Below, in pieces: positions 25,039 through 33,822 of a stretch of DNA of 64,000 nucleotides. Both the position numbers and the translations under genes were made by a program. Source of the stretch: JAHEAO01 sp942492375 (GTDB lineage Bacteria; Pseudomonadota; Alphaproteobacteria; Rhodobacterales; Rhodobacteraceae); assembly GCA_942492375.1 (NCBI GenBank), contig CALOEL010000012.1:297993-361992 (forward strand). Direction: 5' to 3'. Position 1 is the stretch's first letter; every line of letters begins with the position of its first letter. The notes beneath the pieces are model-generated. The model was not told the DNA's origin. It searched no databases and worked only from the letters and a program-made list of their open reading frames with translations.

Positions 25039-25812
25039 TCAGGACGCGGTCCAGCCGCCATCGGCGCTGATCGTCGTGCCGGTGATCTGGTCCGCGCTGG
25101 GCGAACACAGGAACGCCGCGATCCCGGCGATCTGGGCGATCGTGGCGAACTCTCCCGACGGCTGCTTGGCAAGGATCACGTCCTTGATCACCGTCTCACG
25201 GTCCATCTTGTGGGTTTTCATCTGGTCGGGCAGCTGCTTCTCGATGATCGGCGTCAGCACGTAGCCCGGACAGATCGCGTTGCAGGTGATGCCCTGCCCC
25301 GCGGTTTCCAGCGCCACGGTCTTGGACAGCCCGACCACCCCGTGCTTGGCCGCGATATAGGCCGACTTGTAGGGCGAGGCGCGCAGCCCGTGGGCCGATG
25401 CGACATTGATCACCCTGCCCCAGCCGGCCTTGCGCATCATCGGCAGCGCGACGGCGGTGGTGTGAAACGCCGAGGACAGATTGATCGCGATGATCGCGTT
25501 CCACTTCTCGACCGGAAATTCCTCGACCGGCGCGACATGCTGGATGCCGGCATTGTTCACCAGGATGTCGCAGGCGCCGGCCTCTTCGACCAGCTTGCGG
25601 CATTCCTTTTCCTTCGACATGTCGGCCTTGATGTAGCGCACGTTCACGCCGAATTCCTTGGCCATCTTCTCGGCCAACGCATGATCTTCCTTGTCGTCGG
25701 TGAACGAGTTCAGCACCACATCCGCGCCGCCGCGCGCCAGTTCCTCGGCGATGCCAAGCCCGATCCCCGAATTCGACCCGGTAACGACGGCGGTCTTTCC
25801 TGCAAAAGTCAT
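25039..25812 (-). CDS. bdhA: 3-hydroxybutyrate dehydrogenase
   Basis: The 257-residue short-chain dehydrogenase has the NAD motif TGSNSGIG (residues 11-18), NNAGIQHVAPVEEFP, and the catalytic SAYIAAKHG with Tyr and Lys. The IQHV and PGYVLTPIIEKQ segments are characteristic of D-3-hydroxybutyrate dehydrogenases. It oxidises 3-hydroxybutyrate to acetoacetate in polyhydroxybutyrate use. It forms an operon with the patatin gene. Confidence 0.92.
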   Translation of the reverse strand: MTFAGKTAVVTGSNSGIGLGIAEELARGGADVVLNSFTDDKEDHALAEKMAKEFGVNVRYIKADMSKEKECRKLVEEAGACDILVNNAGIQHVAPVEEFPVEKWNAIIAINLSSAFHTTAVALPMMRKAGWGRVINVASAHGLRASPYKSAYIAAKHGVVGLSKTVALETAGQGITCNAICPGYVLTPIIEKQLPDQMKTHKMDRETVIKDVILAKQPSGEFATIAQIAGIAAFLCSPSADQITGTTISADGGWTAS

Positions 25813-25886
25813 GGTTCACCCCTTGGTTTGCATTTGCAGCAACCATAGGACGCGCCCGCAGAAAGAGCGAGGGGGAAAGCCCGGCC

Positions 25887-26219
25887 TCAGCTCTCCCGCC
25901 GCAGGGCCTCGGCGATCCGCTGCCGGACCTCGTCGGATTCCGCCTCGACCGCCCGCAGCAGGCAGCGCAGGTCGGCGCGCACGTCATGCAGCTGGTCGAT
26001 CAGCGAGATCACGATGCCAAGCGCCTCCTCATCCATCTCGAAGGACTCGCGCAATTCGCACAGCAGTTCCAGCCGCACGATGTCGATCTGGCGGAAATGC
26101 ATGCCGCCCTCGCCCTGCACCGGCACCACGATCTCGGCCTCCAGGAACCGCGCCAGAACCGGGCGGGTCAACCGGGCGACGGCGGCGATGGCTTCGTCTT
26201 CGGTGTAACGCTCGCTCAT
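25887..26219 (-). CDS. CbpM-like chaperone modulator
   Basis: The 110-residue protein has a MerR-like N-terminal helix-turn-helix (LARFLEAEIVVPVQGEGGMHFRQIDIVRLELLCEL) and a C-terminal coiled helix. This matches CbpM, which binds and inhibits the J domain of CbpA. Its start overlaps the stop of the cbpA gene by 4 bases, supporting that partnership. Confidence 0.8.
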   Translation of the reverse strand: MSERYTEDEAIAAVARLTRPVLARFLEAEIVVPVQGEGGMHFRQIDIVRLELLCELRESFEMDEEALGIVISLIDQLHDVRADLRCLLRAVEAESDEVRQRIAEALRRES

Positions 26220-27148
26220 GCCTTCATCCCCTTCCTCGGATCGTAGCCGTGCCGCTTGCGCCAGTCCTCCATGAAACTTGCCAGCTCGTCATCCACCTTC
26301 GGCGGCGCGACGATCCGCAGCTCGACCCGCTGGTCGCCCCGCGTCTTGCCGCCCCGCGCCTTGACCCCGCGCCCCTTCAGTCGCAGCACCTGCCCACTGC
26401 TGGCGCCCTTCGGCACCGTCAGCTTCACCGGCCCGTCGATCGTCGGCGCCTCGACCTTGCCGCCCAGCACGGCCTCGTCCAGCGTGATCGGCAGCGTGAT
26501 CAGGATATCGTCGCCCTCGCGCCGGAATAGGGCGTGCTCGCGCACCGAGAGCGTCACCAGCGCATCGCCCGGCGGGCCGTCGCCCAGCCCCGGCCCGCCC
26601 TTGCCGCGCAGCCGGATCGTCTGGCCCTCGGCGGTGCCCTCGGGGATCTTCACGTCCAGCATCCCGCCGGTCGGCAGCGTGATCCGCGCGGTGCCGCCCT
26701 TGGCCGCATCCATGAACGGCACCTCCAGCGCATAGCGCAGGTCCGACCCGCGCGCGCTGAACTGCTGGCCACGCCATTCCCCGCCGGTGCCGCGCCCGCG
26801 CTGGCGCAGGAATTCGGCGAAGATGTCCGAGGCATCGCCGAAATCCTCGTAGCCCCGTCCGGACCGGTAGCGCGGATCGCCCTGTTCGGCGAAATCGCGG
26901 TAGTATTGCCGCTCCGGCCGCTCCTGCCCGCTGGCATCGATCTCGCCGCGGTCGAATCGCGCCCGCGTCTCGGGGTCGCGCAGCAGGTCATAGGCCGCCG
27001 AGGCCGCCTTGAACCGCGCCTCCGCCGCCTTGTCGTCGGGATTGAGGTCGGGATGCGACGTCCGCGCGATCCTGCGATACGCCTTCTTGATGTCTTCCGT
27101 CGTCGCGTCCTTGGTCAGGCCCAGGGCCGCATAGGGATCGTCGCTCAT
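26216..27148 (-). CDS. cbpA: DnaJ-type co-chaperone, CbpA-like
   Basis: The 310-residue protein has an N-terminal J domain with the HPD motif (RTSHPDLNPDD, about residue 31), a Gly/Arg-rich linker, and two DnaJ C-terminal beta domains (GGMLDVKIPEGTAEGQTIRLRGKG; GPVKLTVPKGASSGQVLRLKGRG). There is no zinc-finger cysteine cluster, which separates it from DnaJ proper. It stimulates DnaK. The ATG at 27148 is chosen over an upstream open stretch. A terminator and small-RNA candidate lie 160-270 bases upstream on the same strand. Confidence 0.92.
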   Translation of the reverse strand: MSDDPYAALGLTKDATTEDIKKAYRRIARTSHPDLNPDDKAAEARFKAASAAYDLLRDPETRARFDRGEIDASGQERPERQYYRDFAEQGDPRYRSGRGYEDFGDASDIFAEFLRQRGRGTGGEWRGQQFSARGSDLRYALEVPFMDAAKGGTARITLPTGGMLDVKIPEGTAEGQTIRLRGKGGPGLGDGPPGDALVTLSVREHALFRREGDDILITLPITLDEAVLGGKVEAPTIDGPVKLTVPKGASSGQVLRLKGRGVKARGGKTRGDQRVELRIVAPPKVDDELASFMEDWRKRHGYDPRKGMKA

Positions 27149-27218
27149 GCCGGTCTCGCCGCTCCATGTCACCTTCCGCCTAACATCGGAACGATCGTGA
27201 GGCAGGGCAACCCCCGGC

Positions 27219-27269
27219 TTCTTCTTGACGAAAATATCCCCGCCGGAGGCCGCGCCCGAATCGGGCGCG
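27219..27269 (-). repeat. hairpin plus GGGGATATTT intergenic repeat, copy 1
   Basis: On the minus strand a 9-bp GC stem (27251-27269) is followed at once by CCTCCGGCGGGGATATTT. The same 18-base core occurs at 29503 and 42176, each time directly after a different hairpin. This copy lies between the small-RNA terminator and cbpA. Confidence 0.75.
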
Positions 27270-27305
27270 AAACCCGCCCTCACCCCGGCACCCGGACCGC
27301 AGGCC

Positions 27306-27382
27306 CAAAAAAAACGCCCGCACGAAGCGGGCGTTAAGTTATTGAGGCAGGTTTCATACAGGCAAGAAACCTATCGAGCAGT
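27306..27382 (-). ncRNA. candidate small RNA of about 77 nt, or leader of cbpA
   Basis: A near-consensus promoter, a 7-bp hairpin (AGGTTTC 27349-27355 with GAAACCT 27366-27372) and a strong terminator follow in order on the minus strand, with no reading frame between. The transcript would start near 27382 and end near 27306. It could be a stand-alone sRNA, or an attenuated leader, since cbpA starts 158 bases beyond the terminator on the same strand. The divergent gene at 27486 is on the other strand. Confidence 0.65.
27307..27335 (-). terminator. rho-independent terminator of the small RNA
   Basis: AACGCCCGC and GCGGGCGTT form a perfect 9-bp stem with a 5-nt loop (27313-27335). On the minus strand it is followed by eight T. 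No protein gene ends here, so it must close a non-coding transcript or act in attenuation. Confidence 0.88.
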
Positions 27383-27388
27383 GCCCCC

Positions 27389-27417
27389 CTTATACGCAAT
27401 CCCTCGCGCATGTCCAA
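27389..27417 (-). promoter_or_regulatory. sigma-70-like promoter for the small RNA
   Basis: On the minus strand TTGGAC (27417-27412) and TATAAG (27394-27389) are separated by exactly 17 bp, giving a predicted start near 27382. Confidence 0.65.
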
Positions 27418-27485
27418 GCTAAAAGTTTGAAAAGGTTGATAGTCCGGCCTAGTCTCGCCACGAGCAATGAAGGATCCCCGCCGGA

Positions 27486-29300
27486 ATGACACGCGTTCTT
27501 TTCAAGCCTCTCCTGACCGCCGCCGCGGCGATCGCCCTTGCCTGCAGCGCCGGAACCGCCGGTGCCGAACCGCAGCACGCAATCGCTATGTATGGCGACC
27601 CGGCACTGCCACCCGATTTTGTGTCGCTTCCCTATGCCAACCCGGACGCGCCCAAGGGCGGCCGGATGGTCTTCGCCGAGCCGGGCGGCTTCGACAGCCT
27701 CAATCCGTTCATACTGAAAGGCAACGCGCCCTACATCCTCGGCGCCCAGGTTTTCGAAAGCCTGATGGGCCGGTCCTGGGACGAACCCTTCACGCTTTAC
27801 GGCCTGCTGGCCGAATCGGTCGAGGTCGGACCGAATCGCGACTGGGTCGAATTCACCCTGAACCCGGCAGCGGAATTCTCGGATGGCAGCCCGGTCACGG
27901 TCGAGGATGTGATGTGGAGCTACGAGACGCTCGGAACCCAGGGCCATCCCCGCTACGCCTCGGCCTGGGGCCAGGTCGAGAAGATGGAGCAGACCGGCGA
28001 ACGCTCCGTCCGCTTCACCTTCAACGCCGAGAACCGGGAACTGGCGCTGCTGATGGGCCTGCGCCCGATCCTGAAGAAGGCACAGTGGGAGGGCCGCGAT
28101 TTCACCGCCAGCGGCATCGACATGGTGCCGATCGGGTCCGCGCCCTACATGGTCGCGGATTTCGAGCCCGGCCGCCATCTGACGCTGAAGCGCAACCCCG
28201 ACTACTGGGGCCGCGACCTGCCCCTGATGCGCGGCCAGGCCAATCTCGACGAGCTGCGCACCGAATTCTACGGCGACGGCGACGTCGTCTTCGAGGCGTT
28301 CAAGTCCGGCAATGCCAACACCTACCGCGAGGGCAATGCCGCGAAATGGGACCAGCAGTACGATTTCCCCGCCGTGCAATCCGGCGCGGTGGTGAAATCC
28401 GAGATCCCGCACCAGCGCCCCTCGGGGATTATCGGCTACGTGATGAACACAAGACGCCCGGTCTTCCGCGACTGGCGGGTGCGCGAGGCGATGATCCACG
28501 CCTTCAATTTCGAATATATCAACGAGACCCTGACCGGAGGCGATGAGCCGCGGATCACCAGCTATTTCTCGAACTCGGTCCTCGGGATGGACCCGGGCCC
28601 CGCCGAGGGGCTGGTGCGCGAGTATCTGGAACCGTTCAGGGACGAATTGCTGCCCGGCGCGCTTGACGGCTACGACCTGCCGAAAGGCGACGGGTCCGAG
28701 CGCAACCGCGCCAACATCCGCAAGGCGCTCGACCTGATGGCAGAGGCCGGCTGGACGGTGCAGGACGGGGTGATGAAGAACGCGGTGGGCGACCCGTTCA
28801 CCTTCGAGATCGTGCTCAACCAGGGCGCGGGCGAGACGCTCCAGACGATGGACATGTTCGCCGCCGCGCTGAACCGGATGGGCATCACCCCGCGCATCAC
28901 CGCCGTCGACAGCGCGCAATATACCGAACGCACCGACCGCTACGATTTCGACATGGCCTATTACCTGCGCGGCCTGTCGCTGTCGCCGGGCACCGAGCAG
29001 CGGCTTTACTGGGGGTCCGAGGGCGTCACCGAACCCGGCACCCGCAACTGGATGGGCATGTCCAGCCCCGCCGCCGAGGCGATGATCGACCGGATCCTGA
29101 CCTCGGAGACGCAAGAGGAATTCCGCGCCGCGGTGAAGGCGCTCGACCGGGTGCTGACGACGGGGCGCTACGTGATCCCGATCTGGTTCTCGCCGGAAAG
29201 CCACATCGCCCATGTCCGCGAACTGCGCTACCCCGGGACGCTGCCGATGTATGGCGACTGGATCGGCTTCCAGCCCGATGTCTGGTGGTGGGAGGAGTGA
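27486..29300 (+). CDS. family 5 (peptide/nickel type) extracellular solute-binding protein
   Basis: The 604-residue protein has a signal peptide (residues 1-26, ending GTAGA) and a full SBP_bac_5 domain. Segments GGFDSLNPFILKGNAPYILGAQVFESLM and FSDGSPVTVEDVMWSYETL are typical of YejA/oligopeptide-binding proteins, and the C-terminus ends IGFQPDVWWWEE. It should bind peptides in the periplasm. No permease or ATPase gene is adjacent, so it either serves a distant transporter or has another role. Confidence 0.88.
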   Translation: MTRVLFKPLLTAAAAIALACSAGTAGAEPQHAIAMYGDPALPPDFVSLPYANPDAPKGGRMVFAEPGGFDSLNPFILKGNAPYILGAQVFESLMGRSWDEPFTLYGLLAESVEVGPNRDWVEFTLNPAAEFSDGSPVTVEDVMWSYETLGTQGHPRYASAWGQVEKMEQTGERSVRFTFNAENRELALLMGLRPILKKAQWEGRDFTASGIDMVPIGSAPYMVADFEPGRHLTLKRNPDYWGRDLPLMRGQANLDELRTEFYGDGDVVFEAFKSGNANTYREGNAAKWDQQYDFPAVQSGAVVKSEIPHQRPSGIIGYVMNTRRPVFRDWRVREAMIHAFNFEYINETLTGGDEPRITSYFSNSVLGMDPGPAEGLVREYLEPFRDELLPGALDGYDLPKGDGSERNRANIRKALDLMAEAGWTVQDGVMKNAVGDPFTFEIVLNQGAGETLQTMDMFAAALNRMGITPRITAVDSAQYTERTDRYDFDMAYYLRGLSLSPGTEQRLYWGSEGVTEPGTRNWMGMSSPAAEAMIDRILTSETQEEFRAAVKALDRVLTTGRYVIPIWFSPESHIAHVRELRYPGTLPMYGDWIGFQPDVWWWEE

Positions 29301-29448
29301 CGGGAGGAAGACGGCGATACAGGCAGCGTCCCGGATAGAAGGCCGGGGCCACATTTTGTGTCCAGCCCCTGCGCTCGGCCCTGAAGATGTGCTAAGAAAG
29401 CGTAAACACGGATACCGGTTTTCGTGTAATTTCAAAAGGTTGCCGATC

Positions 29449-29465
29449 TGTCCAAATGTGGACGC
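29449..29465. promoter_or_regulatory. 17-base near-palindromic site shared with the window's right end
   Basis: TGTCCAAATGTGGACGC matches TGTCCACATGTGGACGC at 63983-63999 in 16 of 17 bases. Both are non-coding and the core is GTCCAmATGTGGAC. Possible operator or dispersed repeat; here it precedes the acyl-CoA ligase gene. Confidence 0.35.
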
Positions 29466-29481
29466 CGTGGTCGGGACGGAT

Positions 29482-29535
29482 CGGATTTTTGTGAAAATCC
29501 GGCCTCCGGCGGGGATATTTGCCGAGACAATGAAG
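29482..29535 (+). repeat. hairpin plus GGGGATATTT intergenic repeat, copy 2
   Basis: CGGATTTT-TGTG-AAAATCCG (29482-29501) is followed directly by CCTCCGGCGGGGATATTT and then GACAATGAAG, which is also shared with copy 3. It lies 180 bases after the peptide-binding protein gene and 40 bases before the ligase gene. Confidence 0.75.
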
Positions 29536-29574
29536 CCTGTTGCAAAGACCGGTGTTCGGAATTAGCGATCGGGG

Positions 29575-31098
29575 ATGATCTCGGTATTCGACGAGGGCCC
29601 GCCGCCGCCCTGCCCCGCGCCCTTCAACATGGCCGCCCATGTGCTGGCCCATGCGGCGCGCTTGCCCGACAAGATCGCGCTGGCCGTGGTCGGCCCTTCG
29701 GGCGCCGAACGGTGGAGCTACGCGCGGCTGGAAGCCGCGGTGCGCGGCACGGCGACCGGATTTCTGGAGCTCGGGCTGGCACCGGGCAGCCGGATCCTCA
29801 TGCGGCTCGGCAATACCGTCGATTTCCCGATCACCTATCTGGCGGCCATCGCCGCCGGTCTCGTGCCGGTGCCGACCTCGGCCCAGCTTACCGGGCGCGA
29901 GATCACCGGCATCGCCGAGCGACTTTCGCCATCGCTGATCGTGGCCGGCGACGGCGTGGCCCTTCCCGATGCGCTGGCCTGTCCGGTTCTGCGGGGCGTC
30001 GAACTTGCCGCGACGCGAGACCTGCCACCGGCGCCCTATTCGATGGGCGACCCCGAGCGGCCCGCCTATATCATCTACACTTCCGGCACCGCGGGGCAGA
30101 CGCGCGCGGTGGTCCACGCGCACCGGGCGATCTGGGCGCGGCGGATGATGCACCAAGGTTGGTACGGGCTGACGCAATCCGACCGGATACTGCATGCCGG
30201 CGCGTTCAACTGGACCTATACGCTCGGGACCGGGCTGATGGACCCGTGGTCGGTTGGCGCCACGGCGCTGATCCCCGCGACCGGGGTCGGGCCGGACGCG
30301 CTTGGCCTGCTGCTGAAGCGTCATGACGCCACGATCTTCGCCGCCGCCCCCGGCGTCTACCGGCAGTTGCTGCGCGGCGCCCTGCCCCGCCTGCCGAAGC
30401 TGCGCCACGGCCTGTCGGCGGGCGAGAAGCTGCCCGACAGCACCCGCGCTGCCTGGCAGGACGCCACCGGCACGGCGCTCCACGAGGCGTTCGGCATGTC
30501 GGAATGCTCGACCTTCATTTCCTCATCGCCGCAGCGTCCCGCGCCCGACGGCATGCTCGGCTTTCCCCAGTCCGGTCGCCGGATCGCGATCATCGGCAAG
30601 ACCGGCTCGGTGCCGCGCGGAGAAGCCGGCATCATCGCCGTCTCGGCCCGCGATCCCGGGCTGATGCTGGGCTATCTGGACGAACCGGAGGAAACCCGTG
30701 CGCGGTTCGACGGCGAGTGGTTCCTGACCGGAGATACCGGGGCGATGGATGAGACCGGGGCGATCGCCTATCTGGGGCGCGGAGATGACATGATGAACGC
30801 CGGCGGGTTCCGGGTGTCGCCGATCGAGGTTGAAAGCGCGATGCGGCTCTGTCCCGGCATCACCGACTGCGCGGCGGTTGAACTGCCGGTCAAGGCCGAC
30901 GCCTCGGTGATCGCGCTGTTCTACACCGCAGAAGCGCCGCTGCCAGAGGCAGGATTGCAGACTCATGCAGGCGAAACGCTTGCCCGCTACAAGCAGCCCC
31001 GGCTGTTCCGCCATGTCGCGAGCCTGCCGCGCGGGGCGAACAACAAGCTGCTCCGCAAGGCCCTTCGCGAAGGCTGTTCCCCTGCTGATCAAAGCTGA
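29575..31098 (+). CDS. AMP-forming acyl-CoA synthetase family enzyme
   Basis: The 507-residue adenylating enzyme has the P-loop-like A3 motif as YTSGTAGQTRAVVHAH, where the usual TTGxPK becomes TAGQTR. A5 reads EAFGMSE, A7 reads WFLTGDTG, and the C-terminal lysine lies in RGANNKLLRKAL. The order resembles benzoate/4-hydroxybenzoate-CoA ligases. It activates a carboxylic acid to an acyl-CoA; the substrate is not evident. It stands alone, with a DsbA-like gene 84 bases downstream. Confidence 0.82.
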   Translation: MISVFDEGPPPPCPAPFNMAAHVLAHAARLPDKIALAVVGPSGAERWSYARLEAAVRGTATGFLELGLAPGSRILMRLGNTVDFPITYLAAIAAGLVPVPTSAQLTGREITGIAERLSPSLIVAGDGVALPDALACPVLRGVELAATRDLPPAPYSMGDPERPAYIIYTSGTAGQTRAVVHAHRAIWARRMMHQGWYGLTQSDRILHAGAFNWTYTLGTGLMDPWSVGATALIPATGVGPDALGLLLKRHDATIFAAAPGVYRQLLRGALPRLPKLRHGLSAGEKLPDSTRAAWQDATGTALHEAFGMSECSTFISSSPQRPAPDGMLGFPQSGRRIAIIGKTGSVPRGEAGIIAVSARDPGLMLGYLDEPEETRARFDGEWFLTGDTGAMDETGAIAYLGRGDDMMNAGGFRVSPIEVESAMRLCPGITDCAAVELPVKADASVIALFYTAEAPLPEAGLQTHAGETLARYKQPRLFRHVASLPRGANNKLLRKALREGCSPADQS

Positions 31099-31182
31099 AA
31101 ACGTCCGGTTTCCGGCTGGTCAACGCCATCGCATCGGACTAGGTAGCCGGAAAAGCCCGAAATCAAGCAGCGGAGGTCGCCC

Positions 31183-31830
31183 GTGGTCAAGCTCGACATC
31201 ATTTCCGATCCGATCTGCCCGTGGTGCTATATCGGCAAGGCGAACCTGGACCGCGCGCTGGAGGCGCATCCCGAGCATCCATTCACCGTCGAATGGCACC
31301 CGTTCCAGCTCAATCCCGACATGCCGGAAAGCGGTATGGACCGGCGCGATTACGTGGAGACCAAGTTCGGCGGCAAGGAACAGGCGGCGGCCGTCTATGC
31401 CCGGATCGACGAGGCGGCGAAAGCCGCTGGCCTGAACATCAACTGGGAGGGCATCGCCCGGACTCCGAACACGCTGAACGCCCACCGGCTCATCCACTGG
31501 GCCGGGATCGAGGGCGCGCAGACCTTCGTCGTCGCCTCGCTCTTCAAGGCCTATTTCGTCGAGGGCCGCGACATCGGCGATACCGATGTGCTGGCCGACA
31601 TCGCGGATGCCTGCGGCCTCGACGCCGCGATGATGCGGCAGCTGCTGCAGGGCGATGCCGATCTGGACGACATCCGCGCCCGCGACGAACATTCCCGCAA
31701 GATGGGCGTAACCGGTGTGCCGACCTTCGTCATCGCGGGCCAACATGCGGTGCCGGGCGCGCAGCCGCCCGAGCTGTGGGGGCAGGTGATCGAGGAGATC
31801 GTCGAACAATTGAAGGCGTCGGACGAATGA
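31183..31830 (+). CDS. DsbA-family (FrnE-like) thiol oxidoreductase
   Basis: The 215-residue cytoplasmic protein lacks a signal peptide and starts MVKLDIISDPICPWCYIGK, with a CPWC active site at residues 12-15. The later HSRKMGVTGVPTFVIAGQHAVPGAQ block holds the cis-proline. It matches FrnE-type DsbA relatives, which act as disulfide isomerases or on glutathione adducts. It overlaps the MFS gene by ATGA. Confidence 0.88.
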   Translation: MVKLDIISDPICPWCYIGKANLDRALEAHPEHPFTVEWHPFQLNPDMPESGMDRRDYVETKFGGKEQAAAVYARIDEAAKAAGLNINWEGIARTPNTLNAHRLIHWAGIEGAQTFVVASLFKAYFVEGRDIGDTDVLADIADACGLDAAMMRQLLQGDADLDDIRARDEHSRKMGVTGVPTFVIAGQHAVPGAQPPELWGQVIEEIVEQLKASDE

Positions 31831-33062
31831 GATCCGTCAAGCCTCTCGGCCTGCCGGAATTCGTCGCCATGATGGCGGTTCTCTTCGCGACGCTCGCCTT
31901 TTCCATCGACGCGATGCTGCCCGCCTTCCCCGAGATCGCCGCCGAGCTCAGCCCCGAGGCCGTGAACCGCGCGCAACTGATCATCCTGTCGTTCATGCTT
32001 GGCGTCGGGGCGGGCACCGTGCTTGCCGGGCCGCTCTCGGACGCCTTTGGCCGCAAGGCGATCATCACCTGGGGTCTGGCGCTGTTCATTCTCGGGGCGA
32101 TCCTTGCCTATTTTGCCCAGACACTGGAATTGATCCTGGCCGCGCGAGTCCTTCAGGGACTTGGGGCGGCGGGGCCGCGGATCGTGCCGATGGCAATGAT
32201 CCGCGACCTCTATGAGGGCCGCCGGATGGCGCAGATCACCTCGTTCGTGATGATGATCTTCATGCTGGTCCCGGCCATCGCGCCCGCCATGGGCGCGGTC
32301 ATCATCCATTTCGCGGGCTGGCGTTACATCTTCGTGGCTTTCGTCATTTTCGCGCTGATCGGCGCTGCGTGGCTGAACCTGCGCCAGCCTGAAACCCTGC
32401 CGCCCGAAAACCGCCGTCCGCTGAATTTCGCTAAGCTGCGCCTCGCCATTGCCGAGATCATCGGCAACCGCGCGGTGATGCTCTACACCGCCGTGTTGAC
32501 ACTCGGCTTCACGCAACTGGTCGCACTCCTGTCCTCGACGCAGCAGATCTATACCGACACTTATGGCCGGGGCGTCGAGTTTCCCGCCTGGTTCGCGCTA
32601 ACGGCGCTCCTGGCCGGCACCAGCGCTGTCCTGAATGCGCGGCTGGTGATGACGGTCGGCATGCGTAAGCTGGCGATGCGGACCTATCTGCTTCAGGGCG
32701 CGTTCACGGCGTGTTTCCTGCTGTCGCACACCCTCGGTCTGATCCCCTCTGCCCTCGCCTTCCCGCTCTGGTTCATCTGGTCGACCTCGGTCTTCTTCAT
32801 GGCCGGGCTGACCTTCGGCAACCTCAACGCGCTGGCATTGCAGCCGATGGGCCATATCGCGGGCACCGCGTCGTCGGTGTTTTCGGCGATCTCCTCGATC
32901 CTCGCGGTTCTTCTTGCGATCCCGATCGGTCAGGCCTTCAACGGTACGCCGGTGCCGCTGCTGATCGGCACGCTCGTCTGTTCGGCGCTTGCCTATGCAC
33001 TGATGCGGCGAACGACCGAGGTCGACGAGGGCGTTGTGCACGGCGCGGGCGCGGCCAAGTAG
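31827..33062 (+). CDS. MFS efflux transporter, Bcr/CflA type
   Basis: The 411-residue protein has about twelve transmembrane helices. The DHA1 motif A reads GPLSDAFGRKAIITWG (about residues 72-87), and LQGLGAAGPRIVPMAMIRDLYEGRRMA is the Bcr/CflA block. It probably exports drugs or metabolites using the proton gradient. The open frame reaches far upstream through the previous gene, but the ATGA overlap gives the sensible start. Confidence 0.9.
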   Translation: MRSVKPLGLPEFVAMMAVLFATLAFSIDAMLPAFPEIAAELSPEAVNRAQLIILSFMLGVGAGTVLAGPLSDAFGRKAIITWGLALFILGAILAYFAQTLELILAARVLQGLGAAGPRIVPMAMIRDLYEGRRMAQITSFVMMIFMLVPAIAPAMGAVIIHFAGWRYIFVAFVIFALIGAAWLNLRQPETLPPENRRPLNFAKLRLAIAEIIGNRAVMLYTAVLTLGFTQLVALLSSTQQIYTDTYGRGVEFPAWFALTALLAGTSAVLNARLVMTVGMRKLAMRTYLLQGAFTACFLLSHTLGLIPSALAFPLWFIWSTSVFFMAGLTFGNLNALALQPMGHIAGTASSVFSAISSILAVLLAIPIGQAFNGTPVPLLIGTLVCSALAYALMRRTTEVDEGVVHGAGAAK

Positions 33063-33074
33063 CCTGACCTGCGC

Positions 33075-33722
33075 CTATTCCTCGCGGCAGACATAGACCG
33101 CTCCGCCCACCGCCACGACCGTCACCGCCGCGGCAGTCACGGTCGCGGGGGCGGTCAGGACCGACATCGCGGTCGTGCCGAGCGAACTCAGTGATCCCAG
33201 CGCGCCCGAGACGTAGCTTCCCGAGCCGCTCAGGATCACCGCGCCGGATTGGTGCTTGCGGATGCCTTCGGTCATCTCCACCGTATCCGCCGCCTTGTCG
33301 GCCGCCAGACCGGCAATCGCCACCGCACCCTCCTTTGTCGCGTTCACCCGGCTGCAGAACGCTTTCGACGGGTCCTTGCAGGCCAGATACGCCCCGCGTG
33401 CGCCCTCGGCATAGCCCAGATAGGTCTCTGCCTCCTTGTCGTAGTGCAGGCAGAACGGCGCGCGGTCCTCGTCCGTCAGGTCCGGTGTCAGATGTCGCAG
33501 CGTGACATAGGCCGGGCAGGTGATTTCACCCTTTCCGCCGAAGACCTTCTCGCGCAACGTCGTCTGGCCCTTCACGTTCTCATGGTCGTCGTAGAACAGC
33601 CCGACCTGTTCGCCGCCGATCGAGGTCTGACAGGACTCGACCTTCGCCTGCACCGCCGAAGGGGCGGCGAAACAGGCCAGAAGGCAGAGCGCCGAGAGTG
33701 ATTTCGAGATGTTCATCTGCAT
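33075..33722 (-). CDS. exported protein of unknown function
   Basis: I do not recognise this 215-residue protein. Residues 1-26 form a signal peptide (MQMNISKSLSALCLLACFAA, then PSAVQA). The mature part has six or more cysteines, spaced as in a disulfide-bonded domain (ESCQTS, ITCPAY, PFCLHY, YLACKD, AFCSRV, YVCREE). A hydrophobic Ala/Val/Thr segment near the C-terminus (about residues 190-210) may anchor it in the membrane. AGGA lies 8 bases before the ATG at 33722. It is convergent with the MFS gene. Confidence 0.72.
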   Translation of the reverse strand: MQMNISKSLSALCLLACFAAPSAVQAKVESCQTSIGGEQVGLFYDDHENVKGQTTLREKVFGGKGEITCPAYVTLRHLTPDLTDEDRAPFCLHYDKEAETYLGYAEGARGAYLACKDPSKAFCSRVNATKEGAVAIAGLAADKAADTVEMTEGIRKHQSGAVILSGSGSYVSGALGSLSSLGTTAMSVLTAPATVTAAAVTVVAVGGAVYVCREE

Positions 33723-33822
33723 GTCCGAAGTCCTGAAAGTGGTGCCCCCGCTCCTAGCGCCCCGCACAGGTTGCGCAACACAAATTTCCGACACCTGCTT
33801 CACCCGGCACCGGTCCGCCTAA

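Noticed and set aside
27390..29435. 681-codon minus-strand frame opposite the peptide-binding protein gene
   Set aside because: Antisense shadow of a well-conserved gene; no family motif in its translation.
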